Below are positions 25,040 through 34,924 of a stretch of DNA of 44,534 bases, in pieces. The notes under the pieces were generated by a model that saw only the letters and a program-made list of their open reading frames with translations, ran no database searches and had not been told where the DNA came from. Within the stretch, counting starts at the first letter, position 1; every line of letters starts with the position of its first letter. The stretch is from Flavobacteriales bacterium. Its GTDB lineage: Bacteria > Bacteroidota > Bacteroidia > Flavobacteriales_D > Sanyastnellaceae. Location of the stretch: positions 1-44,534 of the forward strand of contig CANHWU010000004.1 of assembly GCA_947464415.1 (NCBI GenBank), in the 5' to 3' direction. The translations under genes and the position numbers were made by a program.

Positions 25040-25047
25040 CAAAGGTA
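25040..25047 (-). promoter_or_regulatory. -7 box of the fRMsr gene
   Basis: TACCTTTG on the minus strand (25047 to 25040) ends 4 nt before ATG 25035, which predicts a leaderless transcript. Confidence 0.45.
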
Positions 25048-25080
25048 ATAAGTCATTTCGTGTGTATCGCATTGGCCACT

Positions 25081-25088
25081 TATATTTG
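25081..25088 (+). promoter_or_regulatory. -7 box of gcvP
   Basis: TATATTTG is a perfect TAnnTTTG, 25 nt before ATG 25114, with a weak TTTCG-like -33 about 21 nt upstream. It faces away from the fRMsr -7 box; the two starts are 78 nt apart. Confidence 0.5.
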
Positions 25089-25113
25089 CACATTATCAAT
25101 GAAATAAAGTAAC

Positions 25114-27942
25114 ATGCAAAATTTTGCTTCAAGACATTTAGGGCCTAGAGCGACAGACGTAGCTCACATGCTCAATACCATCGGCGTTTCTTCTATCGAT
25201 GCTTTGATTGAAAAAACGGTACCTGCGGCCATTCGGTTAAACAGGGCACTCAACATCGCTCCAGCCATGTCCGAAGCGGATTACCTGAGACACATTCAGG
25301 ATTTGGCTGCAATGAATGAAGTAAGAAGAAATTTCATTGGATTAGGCTACTCACAAACATTAACTCCCACTGTTATTCTTCGCAATATTTTGGAAAATCC
25401 AGGATGGTACACGGCCTATACGCCATATCAAGCGGAGATTGCACAAGGCAGGTTGGAAGCGCTTTTGAATTTCCAAACTATGGTGAGCGATTTAACAGCA
25501 CTTCCTATTGCCAATGCGAGTTTGCTAGATGAGGCCACTTCTGCCGCCGAGGCGATGATCATGTTCTTCCATTCAAGATCGAGAGAAAAAGAAAGTAACC
25601 AGGCCAACTTATTTTTTGTTGATGCTGAAATATATCCACAAACAATGTCCGTTTTACGAGGCAGAGCCCGGCACTTGGGTATTGAGTTAGTGGTAGGAAA
25701 GTACAATGAACACACTTTTACCAGCGATTATTTTGGTGCGTTGGTGCAATACCCCAATCAAAGCGGAGAAATTCACGAATACAAAGAATTTGCGGCCAAT
25801 GCGCACCAAGTTGGTGCCTATGTAGCCGCCGCTACTGACTTGATGGCGCTCACTTTGATTACCCCTCCAGGAGAATGGGGAGCCGATGTGGCCTTTGGCA
25901 ATTCACAGCGTTTTGGTGTGCCCATGGGCTTCGGTGGTCCGCACGCCGCGTTTTTCTGCGCAACAGAAGAGTTTAAAAGAAACATGCCAGGAAGAATTAT
26001 TGGTGTATCCAAAGATCGTCACGGCAATTTGGGATTGAGAATGAGCTTGCAAACCCGTGAGCAGCATATCCGTCGTGAAAAAGCTACTTCTAACATTTGC
26101 ACAGCACAAGCCTTATTGGCGGTGATGGCGTCTATGTACGGAGTGTACCATGGTCCAAAAGGAGTAAAAGCCATTGCACAAGACATTCATCAAAAAACTA
26201 CCGATTTGGTGGCGACATTGCAAGCGGGGGGTATTTCCACCTTGACGCATTCATTTTTTGATACGGTTAAATTTACCGCTGATGAAAAGGCAGTAGCGCA
26301 AAGAGCGGATGAGAAGCAATTGAATGTTCGTTTTTGGAATGATGGACATGTTTCTGTATCTATCGGTGAAAATACTTCAGCGCAAGACATTGCTGACTTG
26401 GCCTATGTCATTTCTGGACAATCATTAGCGGTTGTAAAAGGAAACAACACGCTCAATTACTTCAGTAGAACTTCTGAATTCATGTCGCATCCTGTATTTA
26501 GTAGTCATCACAGTGAGACCGAGATGCTGCGATACATGAAAAAATTAGAAAATAAAGATTTCAGTTTGGCTCATGGAATGATCGCTTTGGGCTCCTGCAC
26601 AATGAAGTTGAATGCGACGAGTGAGATGATTCCCGTGACTTTTCCGGCTTTTGCTAACATGCATCCTTACGCTCCGGTCAACCAAACCCAAGGATACCGT
26701 CAAATGATCCAAACCCTGCACGATGATTTAGCAGAGTGCACAGGTTTTGCTGGGGTTTCTTTACAGCCCAACAGTGGCGCTCAAGGGGAATTATCAGGGT
26801 TATTAGTGATCATGGCATATCACGCGTCGCGCGGAGATCACCAGCGCAACATTTGTTTGATTCCGTCTTCCGCACATGGTACTAACCCTGCCTCTGCCGT
26901 AATGGCGGGTTTGAAGGTGGTAGTAGTGAAGTGCGATGATAATGGAAATGTCGATGTAAGCGATTTAAAAGCCAAAGCAGAAGAGCACAGTAGTCAATTA
27001 GCAGCATTAATGGTTACTTATCCATCCACCCATGGCGTATTTGAAGAGAGTATCAAAGAGATTACTGGGATTGTGCATGCACATGGAGGACAAGTGTACA
27101 TGGACGGAGCCAATATGAATGCGCAAGTAGGATTGACCAACCCTGGCAATATAGGAGCAGACGTTTGTCATTTGAATTTGCACAAAACCTTTGCCATTCC
27201 TCATGGTGGTGGTGGTCCTGGAATGGGGCCTATCGGAGTAGCACAACACTTGGTGCCATTTTTACCCGGAAATCCACTGGTGAAGACAGGGGGTGATCAA
27301 GCCATCGAATCAGTGAGTGCAGCGCCATTTGGAAGTGCGCTCATCTTATTGATCTCTTACGGTTATATCAAGATGTTAGGAGCGGAGGGAGTTACTGATG
27401 CTACCAAATTTGCTATTTTGAATGCCAACTACATGAAAGCGCTATTAGAAAAACATTATCCGGTATTGTATAAAGGAACAAACGGAAATGTTGCGCACGA
27501 AATGATTTTAGATTGCCGTGCTTTCAAAGCCGCGGGGGTAGAAGTAGAGGATATTGCCAAAAGATTGATGGACTATGGATTCCACGCCCCAACAGTGTCT
27601 TTTCCAGTAGCCGGGACCTTGATGATCGAGCCTACTGAAAGTGAGCCTGTGGAAGAAATGGATCGTTTTTGTGAAGCGATGATTGCTATTCGTAATGAAA
27701 TTGCCGCCATTGAAAATGGGCAGGCCGATAAAACGGATAATGTTTTGAAAATGGCCCCTCACACTGCCCAAGAATTGTGCGCGGATGAATGGAACCATGC
27801 CTATTCAAGAACACAAGCGGCTTACCCTGTAGAGAGGATAAAAGCCAATAAGTTTTGGCCGGCTGTTGGAAGAGTGGACAATGCATTTGGAGATCGTAAT
27901 TTGATCTGTACCTGCCCCTCCATTCATGAGTACAGCGCCTAA
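25114..27942 (+). CDS. gcvP: Glycine dehydrogenase (aminomethyl-transferring), P-protein
   Basis: A 942-aa PLP enzyme, a full-length single-chain P-protein of the glycine cleavage system. It decarboxylates glycine and passes the aminomethyl group to lipoylated GcvH. The PLP lysine lies in the [17 protein letters not shown] motif (Lys691). The N-terminal half has [57 protein letters not shown]; the C-terminal half has [19 protein letters not shown] and [10 protein letters not shown]. No gcvT, gcvH or lpd is nearby. Its end overlaps the next glycosyltransferase start by 17 nt. Confidence 0.98.
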   Translation: MQNFASRHLGPRATDVAHMLNTIGVSSIDALIEKTVPAAIRLNRALNIAPAMSEADYLRHIQDLAAMNEVRRNFIGLGYSQTLTPTVILRNILENPGWYTAYTPYQAEIAQGRLEALLNFQTMVSDLTALPIANASLLDEATSAAEAMIMFFHSRSREKESNQANLFFVDAEIYPQTMSVLRGRARHLGIELVVGKYNEHTFTSDYFGALVQYPNQSGEIHEYKEFAANAHQVGAYVAAATDLMALTLITPPGEWGADVAFGNSQRFGVPMGFGGPHAAFFCATEEFKRNMPGRIIGVSKDRHGNLGLRMSLQTREQHIRREKATSNICTAQALLAVMASMYGVYHGPKGVKAIAQDIHQKTTDLVATLQAGGISTLTHSFFDTVKFTADEKAVAQRADEKQLNVRFWNDGHVSVSIGENTSAQDIADLAYVISGQSLAVVKGNNTLNYFSRTSEFMSHPVFSSHHSETEMLRYMKKLENKDFSLAHGMIALGSCTMKLNATSEMIPVTFPAFANMHPYAPVNQTQGYRQMIQTLHDDLAECTGFAGVSLQPNSGAQGELSGLLVIMAYHASRGDHQRNICLIPSSAHGTNPASAVMAGLKVVVVKCDDNGNVDVSDLKAKAEEHSSQLAALMVTYPSTHGVFEESIKEITGIVHAHGGQVYMDGANMNAQVGLTNPGNIGADVCHLNLHKTFAIPHGGGGPGMGPIGVAQHLVPFLPGNPLVKTGGDQAIESVSAAPFGSALILLISYGYIKMLGAEGVTDATKFAILNANYMKALLEKHYPVLYKGTNGNVAHEMILDCRAFKAAGVEVEDIAKRLMDYGFHAPTVSFPVAGTLMIEPTESEPVEEMDRFCEAMIAIRNEIAAIENGQADKTDNVLKMAPHTAQELCADEWNHAYSRTQAAYPVERIKANKFWPAVGRVDNAFGDRNLICTCPSIHEYSA

Positions 27943-29203
27943 ACAAAAACTGAAGCCCGCTTCGGAAAACATCTGTTTTCTGTTTACCAAAAAATATCCT
28001 TTTGGAAAAACGGAAACCTATGTGCATTATGAAATCGACTACTTGATTGATCAATTCAGTAGAATCATCATAATTCCTATAGAGGAGTATGAATATGGTG
28101 AATCGCGTATCCAAGAGAACCACAAGGTTTCCATTTTTCGGGTCAATCAAAACATCCCACGACGAAACTTTTTTCAGAAGATAACCAGTCGATTAAAAAA
28201 TCATGGGTTGTTGCTTCAAATATTATTTCACTCTAGAGAAAAATTAAAGACGCTTCTCCATTGGAATTTATATGCTGTAAGATTGGTTCATCTCAGGGCA
28301 CAATCATCCGCAATTGAACGCTTGTTCAACGAAAACTCTGTAAAAAAAAATGTAGTATTCTATCATTATTGGTTACACAATAGTGTAGTTACACAACATC
28401 TTGCAAAAATTCGTCCCTACCTCTCCGTGGCCCGTGCACACGCCCTCGATTTATATCATAAAGACTGGCCATCAGAGGATAAAGCAAGTTTTCTACAATT
28501 TGAAAAAATAAAAATCCAAACTTGTGATTTAATTTTCAGCATTTCCCAACACGGAATGCACCATTTCAAGAAAACCTTCCCTGCTTTTCAGAATAAATTC
28601 ATCTTGAATCGTTTGGGCATAGAAGATAAAAACACAGAATTCACGCCCAAATCATTGATCAAAGAGTCCGCAAGCGGTTGCTATTTGGTTGTAACCTGCT
28701 CTAATCTTACTCCTCGTAAAAGACTGCCCCTCATGCCGAGCATTCTGTGTCATTTAAAAAACCCGTGCAAATGGATACATATTGGAGGTTCAGAGGGCGC
28801 GGAAATTACATTTTTAAAAGAGGAATGTACACGACTAGGAATTGAATTTGAATTCAAAGCCCAACAACCGAGTGATGCCATCCTTCAATTCTATCGTGAA
28901 ACACCGATTTCCTTGTTTTGCAACTTAAGTTATGCTGAGGGTATTCCCGTCAGCATGATGGAAGCCGCTATGTTTGGGATTCCCTTATTGGCTACTGACA
29001 CTTTTGGCAATCCAGAAATTGCGAATAATGAAAATGGCATTTTAATTCCCATTGATTTCAACCCTCAACAAGTAGCTCTTCAAATAGATCAAATGCTCAA
29101 TGATTCAGCTGGATGGGCTGCAAAATCACTTCAATCGAGAAACATATACTTAGATCGATATCAGTCCGCCGTAAATATGAGAGACTTTATGGATGCTCTT
29201 TGA
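27926..29203 (+). CDS. Glycosyltransferase, GT4-like
   Basis: A 425-aa GT-B type protein. The N-terminus has [23 protein letters not shown], a variant of the usual glycine-rich loop. [14 protein letters not shown] and [12 protein letters not shown] belong to the acceptor domain. The donor domain has [25 protein letters not shown] and [29 protein letters not shown], with the EX7E motif (E-GIPVSMM-E). It most resembles Bacteroidota surface-glycan GT4 enzymes. ATG 27926 overlaps the gcvP end by 17 nt and is in a different frame, so it probably depends on gcvP translation or an internal promoter. It faces the GT2 gene. Confidence 0.88.
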   Translation: MSTAPKQKLKPASENICFLFTKKYPFGKTETYVHYEIDYLIDQFSRIIIIPIEEYEYGESRIQENHKVSIFRVNQNIPRRNFFQKITSRLKNHGLLLQILFHSREKLKTLLHWNLYAVRLVHLRAQSSAIERLFNENSVKKNVVFYHYWLHNSVVTQHLAKIRPYLSVARAHALDLYHKDWPSEDKASFLQFEKIKIQTCDLIFSISQHGMHHFKKTFPAFQNKFILNRLGIEDKNTEFTPKSLIKESASGCYLVVTCSNLTPRKRLPLMPSILCHLKNPCKWIHIGGSEGAEITFLKEECTRLGIEFEFKAQQPSDAILQFYRETPISLFCNLSYAEGIPVSMMEAAMFGIPLLATDTFGNPEIANNENGILIPIDFNPQQVALQIDQMLNDSAGWAAKSLQSRNIYLDRYQSAVNMRDFMDAL

Positions 29204-29214
29204 TTGTATATTCG

Positions 29215-29943
29215 TTACTTAAACAAATTATATTTCAAAATGCAATAAATCGCTCTGAAGCCATCTTTTGCACCAATTTTCTTACCCTCTTCATAGGTTC
29301 TCCCGTAATAAGAAATACCCACTTCATAAATTCTGATATTGGGAATTCGAGAAATTTTAGCCGTTACTTCTGGTTCAAATCCAAATCGTTTTTCTTTTAG
29401 GGTCAGAGATTGTACTATTTCCCTTCTGAAAACCTTGTAACAGGTTTCCATGTCCGTCAAATTCAAATTGGTCATCGCGTTGGACAAGAAAGTCAAGAAT
29501 TTATTTCCAATGGTGTGCCAAAAGAAGAGGATTCTGTGGGGCCTTCCTCCCATGAATCTGCTTCCATACACCACATCAGCAAATCCCTCCGTAATGGGTC
29601 TAATCAACAGATTATACTCATGGGGATCATACTCCAAATCCGCGTCTTGTATGATCACCACTTCACCAGTGGCCAATTTGATCCCCGTATGCAATGCCGC
29701 TCCTTTTCCTTGGTTTACTTCATGTTTGAAATATTGGATATGAACATCGGGGTTATTTTTTTGATAACGATGGATCGCTTCTTCCGTGTCATCCTTGGAG
29801 CAATCGTTGACAATGATAATTTCTTTGGCTACATCGCCTGCCAAAACTACTGATTTGATTTTATCTAAAATCAAATGAATCGTTTTACCTTCATTGTAGG
29901 CGGGGATAACGATAGAAAGTTTTTGAATTGGATAGGATTCCAT
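29215..29943 (-). CDS. Glycosyltransferase family 2 (dolichol-phosphate mannosyltransferase-like)
   Basis: About 242 aa. The GT2 GT-A signature is complete: [58 protein letters not shown] (the DAD metal site), and [19 protein letters not shown] matches DPM1/GtrB-type enzymes. There is no C-terminal transmembrane pair, so it is a soluble or peripherally bound enzyme that could make a polyprenyl-phosphate sugar. ATG 29943 is preferred over TTG 29961, which lies in the -7 box. Divergent from gmhA. Confidence 0.9.
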   Translation of the reverse strand: MESYPIQKLSIVIPAYNEGKTIHLILDKIKSVVLAGDVAKEIIIVNDCSKDDTEEAIHRYQKNNPDVHIQYFKHEVNQGKGAALHTGIKLATGEVVIIQDADLEYDPHEYNLLIRPITEGFADVVYGSRFMGGRPHRILFFWHTIGNKFLTFLSNAMTNLNLTDMETCYKVFRREIVQSLTLKEKRFGFEPEVTAKISRIPNIRIYEVGISYYGRTYEEGKKIGAKDGFRAIYCILKYNLFK

Positions 29944-29958
29944 ACTAACAATTTGCAG

Positions 29959-29966
29959 CAAATATA
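29959..29966 (-). promoter_or_regulatory. -7 box of the GT2 gene
   Basis: TATATTTG on the minus strand (29966 to 29959), a perfect TAnnTTTG, predicts a start near 29954 and a leader of about 10 nt before ATG 29943. Confidence 0.45.
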
Positions 29967-30001
29967 CATACTAGTTACAATTTTGTTTTGATATTCGCGA
30001 C

Positions 30002-30577
30002 ATGACAATCATTGAGCAACATCTGGCGGAGGCCCATTCGCTACTATCCAAAGTAATGCAAGATCATACATTCATTGCATCTGTCGAACACGCAACTCAA
30101 TTGATGATCAAGACTTTACAAAATGATGGCGGCTTGTACAGTTGCGGAAATGGAGGAAGTATGTGTGATGCAATGCACTTTGCGGAAGAACTTTCAGGTC
30201 GATATAGAGATGATCGTCCCGCCCTTCGGGCTGTTAGTATTTCTGACCCATCCCACCTGAGTTGTGTAGGTAATGATTATGGATATGACAGGGTATTTGC
30301 TCGATTCATAGAAGGGGTGGGGAGATCAGGCGATGTGTTGTTAGCCATCAGCACAAGTGGAAATTCTCGAAATGTCATTGAAGCCGCAAAATCGGCCAAG
30401 ATCAAGGGGATTCAGGTTATTGGTCTCACAGGAAAGGACGGTGGTTTGCTCGCCCCATTGTGCGATGTAGAGATCAGAGTGCCTTGGATAGGATATGCCG
30501 ATAGAGTTCAAGAAATACATATAAAAGTAATACATGCATTGATAGCGGGGATTGAAAAAGGTCTTTTTACAGCATAA
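30002..30577 (+). CDS. gmhA: Sedoheptulose-7-phosphate isomerase (GmhA)
   Basis: A 191-aa SIS-domain enzyme that converts sedoheptulose 7-phosphate to D-glycero-manno-heptose 7-phosphate, the first step to the LPS core heptose. Seen: LYSCGNGGSMCDAMHFAEELSGRY (phosphate-binding and catalytic region), AISTSGNSRNVIEAAKSAKIKGIQVIGLTG, and the C-terminal catalytic EIHIKVIHAL (Glu and His of the family). The length matches GmhA. It lies near two glycosyltransferases, which supports a role in lipopolysaccharide or glycan synthesis. The start ATG 30002 is preceded by a -7-like GATATTCG four nt away. Confidence 0.95.
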   Translation: MTIIEQHLAEAHSLLSKVMQDHTFIASVEHATQLMIKTLQNDGGLYSCGNGGSMCDAMHFAEELSGRYRDDRPALRAVSISDPSHLSCVGNDYGYDRVFARFIEGVGRSGDVLLAISTSGNSRNVIEAAKSAKIKGIQVIGLTGKDGGLLAPLCDVEIRVPWIGYADRVQEIHIKVIHALIAGIEKGLFTA

Positions 30578-30661
30578 ATAATTTTGCTTGAACATTTGCA
30601 AAAGAGCTCCCACCTCGGATTGAATTAATAGTGAATTACATCTTTTTTACCTCATTTAGGT

Positions 30662-30669
30662 TATATTCG
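30662..30669 (+). promoter_or_regulatory. -7 box of the caspase-like gene
   Basis: TATATTCG ends 4 nt before the GTG at 30674 (spacer TTCG). The distance matches other starts in this window, which supports GTG 30674 as the true start over ATG 30713. Confidence 0.45.
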
Positions 30670-30673
30670 TTCG

Positions 30674-33600
30674 GTGGTAACAAATTTACTAAGTCAAAAA
30701 AAGAATTGGCTGATGTTGTCAATGCTTTTATTGTTCTTTATAACAACAATTGCCCAAACCACCAAAGGCGTAGTAGAATCTGCGGATGTGCCTCATCCTT
30801 CAGCACATTCTGGAAATGTGTATGCCTTGATTGTGGGGGTCAGCAATTATCCTTACGTCAAACCGTTGAACTTTGCAGAAGAAGATGCTTTGTTGTTTTT
30901 TGAGTTTTTGCGTTCAAAAGCTGGAGGAGAAGTTCCAGAGAATCACATCAAGCTTTTACTCAATGAGCAAGCCACCCACGCCAATGTAACAGCAGGCTTG
31001 GCGTGGTTGAACAATAGTCTGGGTGCCCAGCCACAAGACGGGGACAGGGTATATATTTATTTGAGCGGCCATGGGGACGCGTATGATGCGAGCGAAGCGT
31101 ATTACTTGTGTTATGATAGCAATCCGGCAGGAGATAAAAACAACTATCAATTGGGAGGAGCGCTCAATATTGGGATCATGAAGAACCGCTTGGCGGCAAT
31201 GGTCAAAAAGGGGGTAGAAGTAATATTGGTGGTGGATGCCTGCCGCAGTGGAGATGTGCCGGGAGTGCGTTCTGGAATTGGCAATCCTTATCAAAGCGTA
31301 ATAGAAGAACCGGTGGGTGAAGTGTTGTTGTTGTCAGCAGGGGCTAATCAGTTTGCATTGGAGGACAGGCGCTGGGGCGGAGGACATGGAGGATTTACTT
31401 GGTATTTGATCAAAGGGCTGAGCGGAGAGGCAGATTCTGATCAAGACGGAATGGTATCTTTGATAGAGGTAGAGAGCTATACCAAGATGAAGGTTTTTGG
31501 TGATACCAAGCAAATGGGTGCACCGCAGACACCACATTTTTGTTGTGATAATAAATTTGATTGCGTATTGTCGAAAAAGGATGAGGTGTTCAGTCAGCGG
31601 ATTCGGGCGGAGGAATCGGGCAATACCAAAGTAGGACTCACCGCGTTTGCCGCCAGGGATGCATTGGAGAAAGCAATGTTCGAGAAAGAGGAGTTGAAGC
31701 AAGCGTATTTTGCATTGAAGAAAGCCTGCAAGGAGCAGCGATACTTGGGAAGCAATAGTGCGTGGAGCATTTGGGAAGATTGCAAAGGAAAATATACGGC
31801 GCAAGAAATTGAACCCATCCGCATGTATCTCATGGGCGCACTGGCCGCCGAAGGACAAAAGGCCATCAATGAAGAGATGAATGTGAGTTTTGAAAATTCT
31901 CCCAAATACGAGTATTATGTATCAAGAAGGCAATGGGTGGATGCAGCCATTACATTATTAAAATCTCCAGACGAAATCACGGGAATTCAGGAGATGTGTG
32001 ATTTTATAAAGGCGTTAGAATTAAATACCTCTGTCACGAATGCCTTTCCTTACTTGGATTCAATTGTATATACCTATCAAGGTGAGATGCACAAGGCGAA
32101 GAGCATTCAACCGTATGATGAGGCAGATAGTATTTTGAAAAAATTAGAAAAGTCTTTCAGTAAAAGTGCCGTATATTATTTCATGCTGCAAAGTCATTTG
32201 CAAAATAGACAGAATTACTATTTAGAAGATCATTCACAAGAGCGAAAAAAGCATTTGCAAAAGGCGATGCAATTAGCACCATTTTGGGCAAAACCCATAG
32301 CAATGGCCATTGTGTTTAAGTTATTCAACAAGGAAGAATTGGAAGAGATTATCAATCAACGAAAAAGGGCAGATCCGTCCAATGCTGATCATCTCTATCT
32401 ATCTTTTGTACTCAAGAACTTTCATTTACCGATACAAAGGCAAAGCTCATTAAGTGATTTGGAAAGCGCATTTTTGTTGCGACCCAGTACCGCAATGCTC
32501 TTCAAGTTCATTCAAGAGCGTTACTTGAATTATTTGCTCCCGATGGAGAAGTTTTTATTTACGGAATTTGATCAAATTTATCAGGCTTCGGAGAAGGAAT
32601 GGCAGTCATTTGAGAAGACGATGAATTATTATTACAATAGTCCTTATCATGCGGTGGAATGCGGGAGTGATTCATCCTCGGGAGTTCGAAAGTACATCAA
32701 CATGGTTACGGCTTTTGCGGTGAGGTGTGGTCATCCCGATGTGGCGATGCGATGGCTGGAAAAGGAAGAGAGTGTTTGTCCTAGCTATGATACAAGACAA
32801 TGTATGGCCATATTGGCTAAATATGTGAAGAAGGATGATGGGCTTGCAAAGAAATGGGATGATAAAGCCAGAACAATCAACACGGGACAAGAAGTTTTAC
32901 TGAATTATTACGGGGCAGATAAGGATAAAATACCACTACCTCTTCAGGGCAAGGCGCTTTATCAGAGCGCTAAATACTTTAATCTTGCTTTATACGGCAG
33001 GGATGATTGGATGATGGAGGAAAAAAAGTTTGTAGACACATTGGGAGGATATGGAGAAGAATGTTTTAAGCTCGCATTTGCATTAAGATTTCTTTCGAAT
33101 AAGCACATTAAAAACGGGAAGTCCAATTTCGAAAATTGGAATGATCTACTAGATGAAATACGTAGAGTGGATCGTCCTGATTTGGCTCCATTGGCATTGA
33201 GTTCAGCACGATTTTATGGTATTTTAGATTCCATAACCATTTTTTTACACGATGATCAATTAAGTTCTTATTTAGAGACTTCCCCGATGTTGAAGACTCC
33301 TGTTGTGCTCTTGGACGCTGCGCAAAAGAATGATTCAAATAAATGGAATGAGACTTTATCTCAGGCATATGCAGCGTTGGGTAATAATCAATTAGGACTA
33401 GCGAATTCATTGGTTTTTAGCAAGAAAAATGCGGTATACAGTGAAACCCCTTTCTTCAAGCAAACTTTTCTTAATCCTAAGAGCCAGATGGATCGTTTGG
33501 TATTGCTTCAGATGTATGGCGCTTGGGCAATGTATGAAGAGATGTTCCAGGTTTTTAAAATGTTTGATTGGAACCATTTGAGCGCTATTCAGCCAATGGT

Positions 33601-33823
33601 GTTGGCCTCAATTGTGATAGCTTGTTCCAATGTAGAAGATGCTAAAATTCAAGAAGAAATGATGAACATCTTGATTCCTTTTGCATTTAATTCTCCAGAT
33701 CAGGATTATTCAACTGCTATTTCTAGTGTACAGGCTCATTTCTTTACGAGAACCAAGATAGGAGATGAATTAAGAAATAAACCGGAGTACAAGCGGATTT
33801 ACGAGAAATATGTACAAGACTAG
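30674..33823 (+). CDS. Secreted caspase-like (peptidase C14) protein with large helical C-terminus
   Basis: A 1049-aa protein: a signal peptide (residues about 1-28, KKNWLMLSMLLLFFITTIAQ), then a caspase p20-like domain (about 48-290). Catalytic residues are His133 in YLSGHGD and Cys190 in VVDACRSG; ALIVGVSNYP starts the domain and LLSAGANQFALE follows. The loop DSDQDGMVSLIE (254-265) matches an EF-hand calcium loop. Residues about 310-1049 are mostly helical with TPR-like stretches (YFMLQSHLQNRQNYY, KKHLQKAMQLAPFWAKP) and no recognised enzyme motif. It is probably a periplasmic or surface cysteine protease (Arg/Lys specific in many bacterial homologues) with an interaction scaffold. Its activation and targets are unknown. 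Not in an obvious operon. Confidence 0.88.
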   Translation: MVTNLLSQKKNWLMLSMLLLFFITTIAQTTKGVVESADVPHPSAHSGNVYALIVGVSNYPYVKPLNFAEEDALLFFEFLRSKAGGEVPENHIKLLLNEQATHANVTAGLAWLNNSLGAQPQDGDRVYIYLSGHGDAYDASEAYYLCYDSNPAGDKNNYQLGGALNIGIMKNRLAAMVKKGVEVILVVDACRSGDVPGVRSGIGNPYQSVIEEPVGEVLLLSAGANQFALEDRRWGGGHGGFTWYLIKGLSGEADSDQDGMVSLIEVESYTKMKVFGDTKQMGAPQTPHFCCDNKFDCVLSKKDEVFSQRIRAEESGNTKVGLTAFAARDALEKAMFEKEELKQAYFALKKACKEQRYLGSNSAWSIWEDCKGKYTAQEIEPIRMYLMGALAAEGQKAINEEMNVSFENSPKYEYYVSRRQWVDAAITLLKSPDEITGIQEMCDFIKALELNTSVTNAFPYLDSIVYTYQGEMHKAKSIQPYDEADSILKKLEKSFSKSAVYYFMLQSHLQNRQNYYLEDHSQERKKHLQKAMQLAPFWAKPIAMAIVFKLFNKEELEEIINQRKRADPSNADHLYLSFVLKNFHLPIQRQSSLSDLESAFLLRPSTAMLFKFIQERYLNYLLPMEKFLFTEFDQIYQASEKEWQSFEKTMNYYYNSPYHAVECGSDSSSGVRKYINMVTAFAVRCGHPDVAMRWLEKEESVCPSYDTRQCMAILAKYVKKDDGLAKKWDDKARTINTGQEVLLNYYGADKDKIPLPLQGKALYQSAKYFNLALYGRDDWMMEEKKFVDTLGGYGEECFKLAFALRFLSNKHIKNGKSNFENWNDLLDEIRRVDRPDLAPLALSSARFYGILDSITIFLHDDQLSSYLETSPMLKTPVVLLDAAQKNDSNKWNETLSQAYAALGNNQLGLANSLVFSKKNAVYSETPFFKQTFLNPKSQMDRLVLLQMYGAWAMYEEMFQVFKMFDWNHLSAIQPMVLASIVIACSNVEDAKIQEEMMNILIPFAFNSPDQDYSTAISSVQAHFFTRTKIGDELRNKPEYKRIYEKYVQD

Positions 33824-33911
33824 CTTTAGTGAAAATTCCCAATCGCCAACAATTGAACTAGTTAATAGAACAATGAAAATCAGTAAATTACGATTTTATT
33901 GTTGAAAAGTC

Positions 33912-33942
33912 TTGTGTATTCCAAAAAAAGTTTCTACTTTCG
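33912..33942 (+). promoter_or_regulatory. Promoter of rplM-rpsI
   Basis: TTG (33912-33914), 20 nt, then TACTTTCG (33935-33942), a TTCG form of the -7 box. The start would be near 33947, leaving a leader of about 28 nt before ATG 33975. The leader can form a weak CCC/GGG hairpin (CCCGTTAATAAGGG). Confidence 0.6.
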
Positions 33943-33974
33943 CACCCCCGTTAATAAGGGAAAACTGTAACGTT

Positions 33975-34424
33975 ATGGATACTTTAAGTTATAAAACCGT
34001 CTCTGCCAACAAAGAAACCGCTGATAAAAAGTGGTTAGTGGTAGATGCTGCAGGAATCAATTTGGGACGTTTGGGTTCTGAAGTGGCTTCCTTACTTCGC
34101 GGCAAACACAAGCCTTTATTCACTCCCCATGCGGATTGTGGTGATCATGTGATCGTGATCAATGCAGACAAAGTGGCTTTGTCTGGTAAAAAGTGGGATG
34201 AGAAAGTATATATCCGTTACACAGGATATCCCGGTGGTCAACGTTTTGCTACGCCTAAAGAAATGATGGCTAAGCACCCCACTGCCATGGTAGAAATGGC
34301 CGTTCGCGGAATGTTACCCAAAAATCGTTTGGGCAGTGCTGTATATCGCAATTTGTATGTGTATGCAGGTACTGACCACAAACAACAAGCTCAACAACCA
34401 ACAGAATACAAGATCAAAGGATAA
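33975..34424 (+). CDS. rplM: 50S ribosomal protein L13
   Basis: 149 aa. WLVVDAAGINLGRLGSEVASLLRGKHKP, DHVIVINADKVALSGKKWDEKVYIRYTGYPGG and MLPKNRLGSAVYRNLYVYAGTDH are the standard L13 blocks. L13 is an early 50S assembly protein. ATG 33975 is chosen because the promoter's -33 element overlaps the longer TTG start at 33912, and the shorter form matches L13 lengths. rpsI follows after 5 nt, the usual rplM-rpsI pair. Confidence 0.97.
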   Translation: MDTLSYKTVSANKETADKKWLVVDAAGINLGRLGSEVASLLRGKHKPLFTPHADCGDHVIVINADKVALSGKKWDEKVYIRYTGYPGGQRFATPKEMMAKHPTAMVEMAVRGMLPKNRLGSAVYRNLYVYAGTDHKQQAQQPTEYKIKG

Positions 34425-34429
34425 TCGGT

Positions 34430-34825
34430 ATGGCAACTACCCAATACACCAACACTTCAGGCCGTCGTAAAACTGCGGTAGCTCGTGTTTATTTATCAGA
34501 AGGAACAGGAAAAGTGATGATCAATGATCGTGAACTAGCCAACTATTTCCCTTCTTTGGTATTACAATACAAAGTAAATCAACCATTCAAATTAACCGGC
34601 ACTGAAGGGAAGTATGATTTCAAAGCCAATATCGATGGCGGTGGAATCACTGGACAAGCTGAAGCGGTTCGTTTGGCCATCAGCAAGGCGTTGATTGAAA
34701 TTAATCCTGAGTGGAAGCCTTTGTTGAAAGTAGAAGGTTTGACAACACGCGATCCTCGTATGGTGGAGCGTAAGAAATTTGGACAGAAGAAAGCGCGTAA
34801 ACGCTTCCAGTTCTCTAAGCGTTAA
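34430..34825 (+). CDS. rpsI: 30S ribosomal protein S9
   Basis: A 131-aa S9 protein. TSGRRKTAVARVYLSEGTGKVMINDREL, the GGGITGQAEAVRLAISKALIE core, and the C-terminal GLTTRDPRMVERKKFGQKKARKRFQFSKR tail are all present. The basic C-terminal tail ends in Lys-Arg, which in S9 reaches the P-site tRNA. Co-transcribed with rplM. Confidence 0.98.
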   Translation: MATTQYTNTSGRRKTAVARVYLSEGTGKVMINDRELANYFPSLVLQYKVNQPFKLTGTEGKYDFKANIDGGGITGQAEAVRLAISKALIEINPEWKPLLKVEGLTTRDPRMVERKKFGQKKARKRFQFSKR

Positions 34826-34855
34826 TCGCTGGAGGGCTTGTTTAGCATCCAAATT

Positions 34856-34886
34856 TGCTGGACTCATTGCAAAATGGCTACCAGCA
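34856..34886 (+). promoter_or_regulatory. Candidate structured leader hairpin before rpsB
   Basis: TGCTGG (34856-34861) can pair with CCAGCA (34881-34886). Inside, CATT (34865-34868) pairs with AATG (34873-34876) around the loop GCAA, a GNRA tetraloop. The internal loop is ACT/GCTA. In other bacteria S2 represses rpsB-tsf through its leader; whether this hairpin does so here is inference. Confidence 0.4.
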
Positions 34887-34924
34887 GATTGATAAAGTGA
34901 AAGTAAACAAGAATAAAAAATAAA

